Part shown: one piece after another, positions 1 to 7,373 of the stretch
Layout: each line of letters begins with the position of its first letter
Position numbering within the stretch: the first letter of the stretch is position 1
Assembly: GCA_963805255.1 (NCBI GenBank)
Contig: CAWDTK010000015.1
Location: 62,001 to 126,000, forward strand
Origin: Bog-532 sp963805255
GTDB lineage: Bacteria; Actinomycetota; Actinomycetes; Streptosporangiales; Streptosporangiaceae
Direction of reading: 5' to 3'
DNA length: 64,000 nt
Notes under the pieces: generated by a model
What the model was told of the DNA's origin: nothing
The model's input: only the letters and a program-made list of their open reading frames with translations
Databases searched by the model: none
Program-made: the position numbers and the translations under genes

Positions 1-628
1 ACGGCTCGCGCTCGGCCGTCCCCTGCACCTCGACGAAGTCGCCATCGCCGGTGCAGACCACGTTCATGTCGGTTTCGGCCGCTGAGTCCTCTTCGTAGCA
101 GAGGTCGAGGCGCGGCTGGCCGTCGATGATGCCGACGCTGACCGCGGCCACCGACGTGGGCAACGGGTCCCCGTGGCAGCGGTGACGGCCCTGCAGCCAG
201 GCCACCGCGTCCGCGAGCGCGACGTAGCCGCCGGTGATGGCGGCCGTGCGGGTACCACCGTCCGCCTGCAGCACGTCACAGTCGATGACGATCGTGTTCT
301 CGCCCAGCGCCTTGAAGTCGACACAGGCGCGCAGGGCCCGGCCAACCAGGCGGGAGATCTCGTACGTGCGCCCGCCGACGCGGCCCTTGACCGACTCGCG
401 GTCGTTGCGGGTGTTAGTCGCGCGCGGCAGCATCGCGTACTCGGCGGTCACCCAGCCCAGCCCGCCGCCCCGCCGCCACCGCGGCACGTCCTCCTGGACG
501 CTGGCGGCGCACAGCACGCGGGTGGCGCCGAACTCCACGAGCACGGAGCCCTCGGCGTGATCGAGCCAGCCGCGGGTCAGCTTCACCGGGCGCAGCTCAA
601 TGTCGGAACGTCCATCAGGTCGGGCCAT
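1..628 (-). CDS. rph: Ribonuclease PH (3' end lies beyond the left edge)
   Basis: Phosphate-dependent 3'-5' exoribonuclease that trims the 3' ends of tRNA precursors. The minus-strand reading opens MARPDGRSDIELRPVKLTRG at 628 and contains the family segments GWVTAEYAMLPRAT, GGRTYEISRLVGRALRA, TRTAAITGGYVALADAV and DFVEVQGTAE. About 209 codons are visible. The last 30 or so residues and the stop are outside the window, so this is a partial gene. It is the last gene of a minus-strand group with the metallo-beta-lactamase protein and cysM-cysO-mec, the order I recall from M. tuberculosis Rv1334-Rv1340. Family assignment is firm. No rdgB partner is visible. Confidence 0.93.
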   Translation of the reverse strand, partial: MARPDGRSDIELRPVKLTRGWLDHAEGSVLVEFGATRVLCAASVQEDVPRWRRGGGLGWVTAEYAMLPRATNTRNDRESVKGRVGGRTYEISRLVGRALRACVDFKALGENTIVIDCDVLQADGGTRTAAITGGYVALADAVAWLQGRHRCHGDPLPTSVAAVSVGIIDGQPRLDLCYEEDSAAETDMNVVCTGDGDFVEVQGTAEREP

Positions 629-650
629 GCCCGTCAGACTATCGGCCACT

Positions 651-702
651 CACCGTGCCCGTTCACCGTGCCCGTTCACCGTGCCCGTTCACCGTGCCCG
701 TT
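651..702. repeat. 13-bp tandem repeat, 4 copies
   Basis: Four perfect head-to-tail copies of CACCGTGCCCGTT fill the gap between the stop of the metallo-beta-lactamase gene and the start of rph. The array ends exactly at the upstream stop codon. The 13-bp period would shift a reading frame, which suits a non-coding position. It falls where the rph ribosome-binding region should be, so it could affect rph expression. No function is evident. Confidence 0.9.
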
Positions 703-1478
703 CATAGGGGCAGCGGGCGGGAGGGGCTGAGGTCGAATTCCTGGCCCGGGGCGGCCAGCGACAGCGTCCCGGTGAACGTGGCGCTCGCCTCCGCGAACGA
801 CCGCTCCTTGTCGTTCCACGGCACCAGGTGGGTCAGCACCAGATGCCGCACCCCGGCGCGCTCCGCGTGCTCGCCGGCCTGGCGCCCGGTCAGGTGCAGG
901 TTGCCGGGCAGATCCGGGCCGTCCAGGAAGGACCCCTCGCACAGCAGCAGGTCAGCCCGGCGGGCCAGCTCGACCAGCGCCTCGCAGGGACCGGTGTCAG
1001 CCGAGTAGGCCAGGACGCGGCCGCCGTGCTCCACCCGGAAGCCGAACGTCTCCACCGGATGGTTCATCCGCTGCGTGGTGATCAGGAACGGCCCGATCCG
1101 GCGGGTCCCGGGTGTCAGCGTGGTGAAGCTGAAGCCGTCGGTCATGCCGGGACCGGGATCCGGCTCCAGGCCGCAGGCCAGGGCCATCCGCTCCGCGGCG
1201 CGTTCGGGGGCGTAGACGGGGATCGCGGGCTGCGGGCCCTCGGGGGCGTACCGCCGGGCCACCCAGTAGGAGACCAGGTCGAGGCAGTGGTCCGCGTGCA
1301 GGTGACTGAGGCAGATGGCGTCGATGTCGAACAGCCCGACGTACCGCTGCATCACCCCCAGCGCGCCGTTGCCGAGGTCGATCAGCATCCGGAAACCCTC
1401 CGCTTCCAGCAGGTAGCTGGAGGCGGGGCTGTCGGGTCCCGGAAAACTGCCGGAGCATCCGATGATGGTCAGCCGCAC
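702..1478 (-). CDS. Metallo-beta-lactamase-fold phosphodiesterase (Rv1339-like)
   Basis: MBL-fold metal-dependent hydrolase of about 258 residues. The zinc motif LSHLHADHCLDL is near residue 70, with later ligands in MNHPVETFGF, AYSADTGPC and LTHLVPWND. The N-terminus LTIIGCSGSFPGPDSPASSY is typical of the RNase Z / cyclic-nucleotide phosphodiesterase branch. Its place between cysM and rph matches Rv1339, which is reported as an atypical cAMP phosphodiesterase, so cAMP hydrolysis is the best guess. RNase Z-like activity is the alternative. I chose the GTG at 1478, giving VRLTIIGCSG; a 9-residue-longer start at 1505 is open but looks unlike the family. Confidence 0.82.
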   Translation of the reverse strand: MRLTIIGCSGSFPGPDSPASSYLLEAEGFRMLIDLGNGALGVMQRYVGLFDIDAICLSHLHADHCLDLVSYWVARRYAPEGPQPAIPVYAPERAAERMALACGLEPDPGPGMTDGFSFTTLTPGTRRIGPFLITTQRMNHPVETFGFRVEHGGRVLAYSADTGPCEALVELARRADLLLCEGSFLDGPDLPGNLHLTGRQAGEHAERAGVRHLVLTHLVPWNDKERSFAEASATFTGTLSLAAPGQEFDLSPSRPLPL

Positions 1479-1517
1479 GAGAGACCACAATAGGACCGCG
1501 TTCACCAGCGTGCGGCG

Positions 1518-2464
1518 TCAGGCCCAGAGCTGGCCTTCGAGCTTTTCCTCGGCCTCATCCAGCGTGCCGCCGTAGGCGCCGGTCGACAGGTACTTCCAGC
1601 CGCCGTCCGCCACGATCAGCGCGATGTCGGCCCGCTCCCCCGCGTCCACCGCCTTCGCGCCCATCGCCATCGCAGCGTGCAGCGCGCAGCCGGCCGAGAT
1701 GCCGGCGAAGATGCCCTCGGCGTTCAGCAGCTCCCGGGTCGCGGCCAGCGCGTCGGCGGAGGAGACCGAGAACCGCGTCGTGAGTACGGACTCGTCGTAC
1801 AGCTCAGGGACAAAGCCCTCGTCGATGTTCCGGAGCCCGTAAACGAGCTCACCGTACCGGGGCTCCGCGGCGACGATCTTCACCCCGGGCACGTGCTCGC
1901 GCAGGTAGCGGCCGGTGCCCATCAACGTGCCGGTCGTGCCCAGGCGGCCACGAAGTGCGTGATCTCCGGCAGGTCGGCCAGCAGTTCCGGGCCGGTGGTC
2001 TCGTAGTGGGCGCGCGCGTTCGCCTCGTTGCCGTACTGGTACAGCATGATCCAGTCCGGGTTCTCCGCGGCGAGCCGCTTCGCCACCCGGACGGCCTCGT
2101 TGGAGCCGCCCGCCGCGGGTGAGTAAATGATCGTCGCGCCGTACATCTCGAGCAGCTGGCGACGTTCGGCCGAGGTGTTCTCCGGCATGACGACGGTCAG
2201 CCGGTATCCGCGGAGCTTGGCCACCATGGCCAGCGAGATGCCGGTGTTACCCGACGTCGGCTCGAGGATCACCGACCCGGGCTGCAGCAGCCCGTCCTTT
2301 TCGGCCTGCTCGACCATGTAGAACGCCGCGCGGTCCTTCACCGAACCGGTCGGGTTGCGGTCCTCCAGCTTGGCCCACAGTCGCACCTCGGGCAACGGCG
2401 ACAGCCGGGGCAGGCCCACCAGCGGGGTGCGGCCTACCGAGTCGAGCAGCGAGTCGTAGCGCAT
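1518..2464 (-). pseudogene. cysM: O-phosphoserine sulfhydrylase CysM, interrupted by a 1-bp frameshift
   Basis: PLP-dependent cysteine synthase that would use the thiocarboxylated carrier CysO as sulfur donor. The N-terminal part (2464 to about 1945) has the family start MRYDSLLDSVGRTPLVGLPR, the PLP-lysine segment NPTGSVKDRAAF and the phosphate-loop segment EPTSGNTGISLA. The C-terminal part (to 1518) continues with MGTGRYLREHVPG, EGIFAGISAGCALHAA and VADGGWKYLSTG. Between them the expected VAGLGTTGTLMG reads VAAWARPAR because one G is missing near 1945, where GGCCGCC stands for an expected GGCCGGCC. Everything else is well conserved, so the damage is either recent or a sequencing error. It lies 19 bp after cysO. 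Confidence 0.85.
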
Positions 2465-2483
2465 GCCAGCTCCGGGCCGCTGA

Positions 2484-2762
2484 TCAGGCGACGCCCCCGG
2501 CGACGGCCGGGAGCACCGTCACGGTGTCGCCGTCCTTGACCGGGGTTTCCAGGCCGCCCAGGAAGCGCACGTCTTCGTCGTTCAGGTACACGTTGACGAA
2601 GCGGCGCAGGCCGCCGTCGGCGACCAGCCGGTCGCGCAGCCCGCTGTGCCGCCCGTCGATGTCCTCGATGAGCTCGGCCAGCGTGGAGCCTGCGCCCTCC
2701 ACCTGCCTGGCGCCGCCCGTGTATGTGCGCAGGATCGTCGGGATACGAACCTCGATGGCCAT
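2484..2762 (-). CDS. cysO: CysO-like sulfur carrier protein, MoaD/ThiS family
   Basis: Ubiquitin-fold sulfur carrier of 92 residues. Its C-terminal glycine thiocarboxylate should donate sulfur to O-phosphoserine on CysM, forming a CysO-cysteine adduct that Mec cleaves. It begins MAIEVRIPTILRTYTGG (ATG at 2762, chosen over an ATG 12 bp upstream) and has the conserved RRFVNVYLNDEDVRFLGGL and TVTVLPAVAGG. Known carriers end in Gly-Gly. This one ends GGVA, with two extra residues before the TGA, so it may need trimming before activation. It is placed between mec and cysM. Confidence 0.9.
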   Translation of the reverse strand: MAIEVRIPTILRTYTGGARQVEGAGSTLAELIEDIDGRHSGLRDRLVADGGLRRFVNVYLNDEDVRFLGGLETPVKDGDTVTVLPAVAGGVA

Positions 2763-2949
2763 CAAACACTCCATAGTGTGCGAATACAGCGGGTAGCGGG
2801 GTTAGCACGAGCGTGCGGCTCGCCGCGGCGCCTTCCGGGCTCCCTAGCGGTCCAACCCTGGTCCTGCCGGGATCATTCCACCCGGCAGATGGCGCCGGGT
2901 CAATCCCTACGGGCAGCGGGGTAAATCGGTCCCTGCGTGGGTCAATCCC

Positions 2950-3354
2950 CTAGGTGATCTCTACGGGCTCCTCCGTGACCTCGTCCCCGGCGATCCGGAA
3001 CGAGCGGAACTCAGCCTCATCAGGGTCACGGGTCGATACGAGAACGTAGTGCGCACCGGGCTCACTCGCGTAGGAGATGTCCGTCCGGGATGGGTAGCCC
3101 TCGGTGGCGGTGTGCGAGTGGTAGATGACGACGGGCTCCTCATCCCGCTCGTCCATCTCCTTCCACACCTGAAACTGCTCCATCGAGTCGAACCGGTAGA
3201 ACGTCGGGGACCGCTCGGCGTTCATCATCGCGATGAACCGCTCCGGGCGGTCGCTGCCAGCCGGCCCGGCGACCACGCCGCACGCCTCGTCCGGGTGGTC
3301 GGCGCGGGCGTGCGCGACGATCTTGTCGTGGAGCTCGCGGCGGATCGAGAGCAT
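2950..3354 (-). CDS. mec: Mec-like JAMM/MPN+ metalloprotease
   Basis: Zinc metalloprotease of the Mov34/JAB family, 134 residues. In M. tuberculosis the equivalent releases cysteine from the CysO-cysteine adduct. The glutamate is in HPDEACGVVAGP, and the metal signature H-x-H-x(7)-S-x2-D is seen as YHSHTATEGYPSRTDISYA. The start MLSIRRELHDKIVAH at 3354 is typical. cysO follows after 187 bp with no coding content. Because this CysO ends GGVA, the enzyme may also remove that dipeptide, as proposed for QbsD acting on QbsE in thioquinolobactin synthesis. That second role is inference. Confidence 0.88.
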   Translation of the reverse strand: MLSIRRELHDKIVAHARADHPDEACGVVAGPAGSDRPERFIAMMNAERSPTFYRFDSMEQFQVWKEMDERDEEPVVIYHSHTATEGYPSRTDISYASEPGAHYVLVSTRDPDEAEFRSFRIAGDEVTEEPVEIT

Positions 3355-3385
3355 ACCGCGAGGGTACCCGGGCCCTGCGGGACCG

Positions 3386-4063
3386 CTACGTCAGGGCCTG
3401 GACCAGTGATTCCTGGACGCCGCCCAGCCAGGCGTACACCTCGAACGCCGCCGAACGAGGGTCGACCGGGTCGAGTTCCTGCCACTGCTCCTCGAACTCC
3501 TCGGTGACGCCGAGCCGGACGCCCAGCGCGAGCCGGACATCGTTGAGCGCCCGGAGCCAGGACTGCGCCTGCTCCCTGGACAGCTTGACCGGTCCGCCGC
3601 CGGCCGGCAGCGTCTCCAGCACGGTCCGCGCACTCTCCTGCTTGGCGGTGCGCAGGCTCTGCTCGGTGAACCGGCGGAACTCCCCCGCCGCGCCGGGATC
3701 GTCCCGGTAGGCGTCGGGCAGCAGCCGGGCGAGCGCCGGGTCCTGCGGCGTTTCGGTGGGGCGGCCGGAGCCCAGCATCACCTCCAGCTCCGCCGCGCTG
3801 GGCACACCCGGCGTGCCGGGGTCCAGGGTTTCCCGGCCAGGCTCGGGTACGTCGCCGGGCGGGCTGGGCGCGCCGGGCGGGCTGGGCGCGCCGGGGGGAC
3901 TGGGCGCGCCGGGGGGACTGGGCGCGCCGGGGGGACTGGGCAGCGCGGCGCCCGGATCGGCGAGCAGGTCGACAACCTGCTCGATCAGGCTGCGCAGCAG
4001 GACCGCCTCCGGGGCGTCGAACCTCGCCCGCACGCCACGGCCAGACCGGCGAAAAGCATCCAT
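3386..4063 (-). CDS. DUF2017 family protein with a repeat-expanded Pro-rich linker
   Basis: Cytoplasmic protein of unknown function, about 225 residues, regularly found beside clpS in actinobacteria (Rv1332 position). It starts MDAFRRSGRGVRARFDAPEA at 4063. The N-terminal part predicts helical (AVLLRSLIEQVVDLLADPGA), followed by five SPPGAP hexapeptides. The conserved C-terminal part has DPALARLLPDAYRDDPGAAG, LSREQAQSWLRALNDVRLAL and YAWLGGVQESLVQAL. The hexapeptides are encoded by five 18-bp tandem units at 3854-3943. An upstream start at 4192 would overlap clpS and has shadow-like composition. The gene ends 31 bp before mec. Confidence 0.85.
   Translation of the reverse strand: MDAFRRSGRGVRARFDAPEAVLLRSLIEQVVDLLADPGAALPSPPGAPSPPGAPSPPGAPSPPGAPSPPGDVPEPGRETLDPGTPGVPSAAELEVMLGSGRPTETPQDPALARLLPDAYRDDPGAAGEFRRFTEQSLRTAKQESARTVLETLPAGGGPVKLSREQAQSWLRALNDVRLALGVRLGVTEEFEEQWQELDPVDPRSAAFEVYAWLGGVQESLVQALT
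3854..3943. repeat. 18-bp tandem repeat, 5 copies, inside the DUF2017 gene
   Basis: Five 18-bp units with 2-3 differing bases between early and late copies, each coding one SPPGAP hexapeptide on the minus strand. The period is a multiple of three, so copy-number change keeps the frame. The first two units share one variant and the last three another, which points to stepwise duplication. Confidence 0.92.
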
Positions 4064-4118
4064 CAGGAAGACGCCACCAATGCGAATCTCGTCCGGGCGA
4101 GGATAGGGAGCCGGAGTC

Positions 4119-4409
4119 TCACGAGTCCGAGCAGACCGTCGCCCACAGCCCGTAGCCGTGCAGCACCTCGACATTGTGCTCCATCGACTCACGCGCGCCG
4201 GCGGCCACCACCGCCTTACCCTTGTGGTGCACGTCGAGCATGAGCTTCGTCGCCTTCGGCTTCGGGTAGCCGAACACCGTCTGGAACACGTACGTCACAT
4301 AGTCCATGAGGTTGATCGGGTCGTTCCAGACGATCGTCAGCCAGGGCTTGTCCGGCGTGGTCCGCTCGCCGGACTCCGGCAGCTCCACCTCAGCGGGTGC
4401 CACGCTCAC
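4119..4409 (-). CDS. clpS: ATP-dependent Clp protease adaptor ClpS
   Basis: N-end-rule adaptor that binds the ClpA/ClpC N-domain and delivers substrates with bulky N-terminal residues. 96 residues: a charged N-terminal tail, then the core PWLTIVWNDPINLMDYVTYV with the ligand-pocket Asn-Asp, VFQTVFGYPKPKATKLMLDV containing the conserved VHHKGKAVV, and a terminal MEHNVEVLHGYGLWATV. Full length and typical. It is divergent from pncB, with about 55 bp between starts, and lies 55 bp upstream of the DUF2017 gene. Confidence 0.95.
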   Translation of the reverse strand: MSVAPAEVELPESGERTTPDKPWLTIVWNDPINLMDYVTYVFQTVFGYPKPKATKLMLDVHHKGKAVVAAGARESMEHNVEVLHGYGLWATVCSDS

Positions 4410-4464
4410 GGGTGCTTACCTCCAGGTCCGTAGTCTTCCACTCGTGACGAATTCGGCGGACAGT

Positions 4465-5802
4465 ATGTCTCTTCCACCCGATGGCCGTCCCGTACCCGGG
4501 GGGTGCGGCACCGCGTTGCTCACCGATCATTACGAGCTGACCATGCTCCAGGGCGCCCTGCACAGCGGGGCGGCCGACCGCCGCACGATCTTCGAGGTGT
4601 TCGCCCGGCACCTGCCGCACGGCCGGAGGTACGGCGTCGTCGCAGGTACCGGAAGGCTGCTCGACGCCCTTGAGCGGTTCAGGTTTGACGCAGCTGATCT
4701 CGATTTCCTCAGGGCCTCCGACATCGTCAACGACGTCACGCTCCGGTACCTGGAAGCATACCGTTTTACCGGGAACATCTGGGGCTACGGCGAAGGCGAC
4801 TGCTACTTTCCCGGCTCGCCGATCCTGGTCGTCGAGGGCACGTTCGCCGAGGCGGTCATCCTCGAGACGATCACCCTGTCGATCTTCAACCACGACTGCG
4901 CGATCGCGTCCGCCGCGTCCCGGATGGTGACCGCGGCCGACGGCCGGCCGATCATCGAGATGGGGTCGCGGCGCACGCACGAGCAGGCCGCCGTGGCCAG
5001 CGCCCGGGCCGCCTACCTCGTGGGCTTCGCGTCCACGTCCAACCTGGAGGCGAACCGCAGCTACGGCGTTCCGTCGGCCGGGACCAGCGCGCACGCGTTC
5101 ACCCTGGTACACGACAGCGAGCGGCACGCCTTCCGCACCCAGCTCGACGCCCTGGGCAAGAGCACCACGCTGCTGGTGGACACGTTCGACGTCGACCGCG
5201 CGGTCCGGGCCGCGGTCGAGCTGGCGGGCCCGGACCTCGGCGCGGTGCGCATCGACAGCGGCGACCTGCTGGCGCTGGCCCACCACGTCCGCGCCCTGCT
5301 CGACGAGCTCGGTGCGACCCACACCAGGATCGTGCTCACCGGCGACCTGGATGAATACTCGATCGCGGCGCTGGGGTCCGCCCCGGTCGACGGCTACGGG
5401 GTGGGCACGTCCCTGGTGACCGGGTCCGGCGCGCCCACGGCCTCGCTGGTATACAAGCTCGTGGCCCGATCCGATCGCCCGGGCGCCGGCAGCCCGCTGC
5501 GGCCGATGGCGAAGCGCTCGGTCGGCAAGCCCGGGCGCGGCGGCCGGAAATGGGCGCTGCGGCACCGGGATGAAGCGGGGCTGGCCCTGGCGGAGGAGGT
5601 CCGGCTGGCCCCGCCCGATCCGGGGCCGTGCGATCGCCTGCTGCTGACGCCGCTCGTACAGGACGGGGAGACCGTGGGCCGGGAGTCCCTCGCGGCGGCG
5701 CGCGCACGGCACCGTCAGGTGCTCGCGGAGCTCCCGCCGCAGGCGTTCCAGCTGTCCCGCGGCGACCCAGCCATCCCCACCATTTTCGGCGGCGCCGAGT
5801 GA
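4465..5802 (+). CDS. pncB: Nicotinate phosphoribosyltransferase
   Basis: Converts nicotinate and PRPP to nicotinate mononucleotide in the Preiss-Handler NAD salvage pathway. About 445 residues, with TALLTDHYELTMLQGAL near the start, FEVFARHLPHGRRYGVVAG, IEMGSRRTHEQAAVASARAA, SAGTSAHAFTLVHDSE and a phosphate-binding VRIDSGDLLALA followed by YGVGTSLVTG. I use the ATG at 4465. A GTG at 4444 is also possible and could be leaderless, since a TAGTCT element lies 8 bp upstream of it. The gene is divergent from clpS and pairs functionally with the nicotinamidase at 24.4-24.9 kb. A strong hairpin follows it. Confidence 0.94.
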   Translation: MSLPPDGRPVPGGCGTALLTDHYELTMLQGALHSGAADRRTIFEVFARHLPHGRRYGVVAGTGRLLDALERFRFDAADLDFLRASDIVNDVTLRYLEAYRFTGNIWGYGEGDCYFPGSPILVVEGTFAEAVILETITLSIFNHDCAIASAASRMVTAADGRPIIEMGSRRTHEQAAVASARAAYLVGFASTSNLEANRSYGVPSAGTSAHAFTLVHDSERHAFRTQLDALGKSTTLLVDTFDVDRAVRAAVELAGPDLGAVRIDSGDLLALAHHVRALLDELGATHTRIVLTGDLDEYSIAALGSAPVDGYGVGTSLVTGSGAPTASLVYKLVARSDRPGAGSPLRPMAKRSVGKPGRGGRKWALRHRDEAGLALAEEVRLAPPDPGPCDRLLLTPLVQDGETVGRESLAAARARHRQVLAELPPQAFQLSRGDPAIPTIFGGAE

Positions 5803-5838
5803 AGACGATCGCTATCGCCCATACAGCGGAACCCGTGG

Positions 5839-5869
5839 GACCCGGGCGCACCCCCGTAACGCCCGGGTC
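5839..5869 (+). terminator. Terminator hairpin after pncB
   Basis: Perfect 10-bp inverted repeat GACCCGGGCG / CGCCCGGGTC with an 11-nt loop, followed by ATCTTT. It starts 37 bp after the pncB stop. The short T-run suits an intrinsic terminator of a GC-rich genome. Confidence 0.8.
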
Positions 5870-5875
5870 ATCTTT

Positions 5876-6203
5876 GAGACGCGCGCCTGGTGGCGGTGGT
5901 TGGGACGAGCTTCTGTTTTCTGGCAAGTCCCGTAGCGCCCGCTCCGGGCCCGGTCAGCATCTCCCCGCCCGGTGCCCGCCGGGACCGGCCGGTGCCTGCC
6001 GGTGCCTGCGGGGGCTCGCGGTCAGGCCGGGCTGATTACGGGCAAGCCGGCCTCCGCGGCGGCCACAAGCAGGCGATTGTGGTAGCAGACATAGCGGTGA
6101 GGTCATGGTCGATCGCGAGGGCAAACGCCGGCGGAGCGGGGATGGGAAGAAATGGCCGTGCGTTACCGGTCAAGATGCCGCAGGCATACGGCAGGATAGG
6201 AGC
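5876..6203. other. Non-coding gap upstream of the thioredoxin-like gene
   Basis: About 330 bp between the pncB terminator and the next start. It has GC-rich low-complexity stretches (repeated GGTGCCTGC around 5990-6010) and no convincing reading frame. It presumably holds the promoter of the downstream gene, but I cannot single out -35 and -10 boxes. Confidence 0.5.
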
Positions 6204-7337
6204 ATGCAGTCGCGGGATTTTTCGATTTACGGCGCCGTCGACCTTGGCGCACGCCAGGCCGCCGCTCAGCGCAAGCAGCAGGCGGCCGAGGCCGCGACGT
6301 CGGGCGGTGCGGAGACCGCCGTCATCGACGTCACCGAAGAGACCTTCAACAGCCTGGTCGAGCGGTCTCGCACGACGCCCGTCATCATCGACCTGTGGGC
6401 TGAGTGGTGCGACCCGTGTAAGCAGCTCAGCCCGGTGCTGGAGACGCTGGCCGGCGAGTCAGGCGGCCAGTGGATCCTGGCCAAGATCGACGTCGACGCC
6501 AATCCGCGCCTCAGCCAGGCGCTTCAGGTGCAGAGCATCCCCATGGTCGTCGCGGTCATCGGCGGCCAGCTGGTAGACGGCTTCCTCGGCGCCCTGCCCG
6601 AGGCTCAGGTCCGCCAGTGGATCAGTCAGGTCCTGACCGCAGCTGAGCAGCTCGGCGGCGCCCCCGGCGGTCCCGGCGGTCCCGGCGGTCCCGGCGGTCC
6701 CGGCGGGCAGCAGGCCGCCGCGAACGCGCCCGGCGCGCCGCCCGGCCCCGGCGCCCCCGGCGGTCCCGGCGGGCAGCAGGCCGCCGCGAACGCGCCCGGC
6801 GCGCCGCCCGGCCCCGGTGCGCCTGGTGGCCCCGGCGGTGCGCCTGGCGGTCCGGGCCGGCCCGGCGGGCCCGGCGGGCCCCGGGGACCGGGAGGCCGCG
6901 GTGGCGCCATGGGCCCGGAAACGTCGAACCCGGGGTACGCCGAGGCCCAGCAGGCGATGGAACGTGGTGACATGGACGCCGCGGCCGATGCCTTCCGCAA
7001 GGTCCTGGCGAACTCTCCCGCGGACGCGGTGGCCAAGGTCGGCCTGGCGCGCGTGGAGCTGTTCCAGCGCCTGGACTCCTACGACGAGGCCGCCGCACGG
7101 CGTGCCGCCGCCGAGCACCCCGACGACGTGGAGGCCCAGGCCCGCGTGGCCGACATCGACTTGGCGGCGGGCAAGATCGAGGATGCCTTCGACCGCCTGC
7201 TCGGGGTGGTCAGGCGGACCTGGGGGGAGGAGCGGGACCAGGCGCGGGCGCGCCTCGTCAGCCTCTTCGAGATCTTCCCGCCCCGGGACCCGCGGGTCAG
7301 CAAGGCCCGCGCCACCCTGTCCAATCTTCTCTTCTGA
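6204..7337 (+). CDS. Thioredoxin-TPR co-chaperone-like protein (CnoX/YbbN type) with a collagen-like linker
   Basis: 377 residues. The N-terminus is MQSRDFSIYGAVDLGARQAA. A thioredoxin fold follows (residues about 37-140) with active site WAEWCDPCKQ and the cis-Pro segment VQSIPMVVAVIGG. Then comes a roughly 90-residue Gly/Pro/Ala linker and a C-terminal TPR-like helical region beginning NPGYAEAQQAMERGDMDAAA and ending FPPRDPRVSKARATLSNLLF. This order matches YbbN/CnoX chaperedoxins that protect proteins from oxidation. The linker holds two nearly identical copies of GGPGGQQAAANAPGAPPGPG, an expansion unlike E. coli CnoX. Two 13-bp copies of ATCTTCTCTTCTG span the stop (7324-7349). Start chosen at ATG 6204. 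Confidence 0.87.
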   Translation: MQSRDFSIYGAVDLGARQAAAQRKQQAAEAATSGGAETAVIDVTEETFNSLVERSRTTPVIIDLWAEWCDPCKQLSPVLETLAGESGGQWILAKIDVDANPRLSQALQVQSIPMVVAVIGGQLVDGFLGALPEAQVRQWISQVLTAAEQLGGAPGGPGGPGGPGGPGGQQAAANAPGAPPGPGAPGGPGGQQAAANAPGAPPGPGAPGGPGGAPGGPGRPGGPGGPRGPGGRGGAMGPETSNPGYAEAQQAMERGDMDAAADAFRKVLANSPADAVAKVGLARVELFQRLDSYDEAAARRAAAEHPDDVEAQARVADIDLAAGKIEDAFDRLLGVVRRTWGEERDQARARLVSLFEIFPPRDPRVSKARATLSNLLF

Positions 7338-7373
7338 TCTTCTCTTCTGAACGGCCCGCCCATCAGGCGGATG

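Noticed and set aside
651..702. CRISPR array
   Set aside because: Direct 13-bp repeats without spacers. No cas gene in the window.
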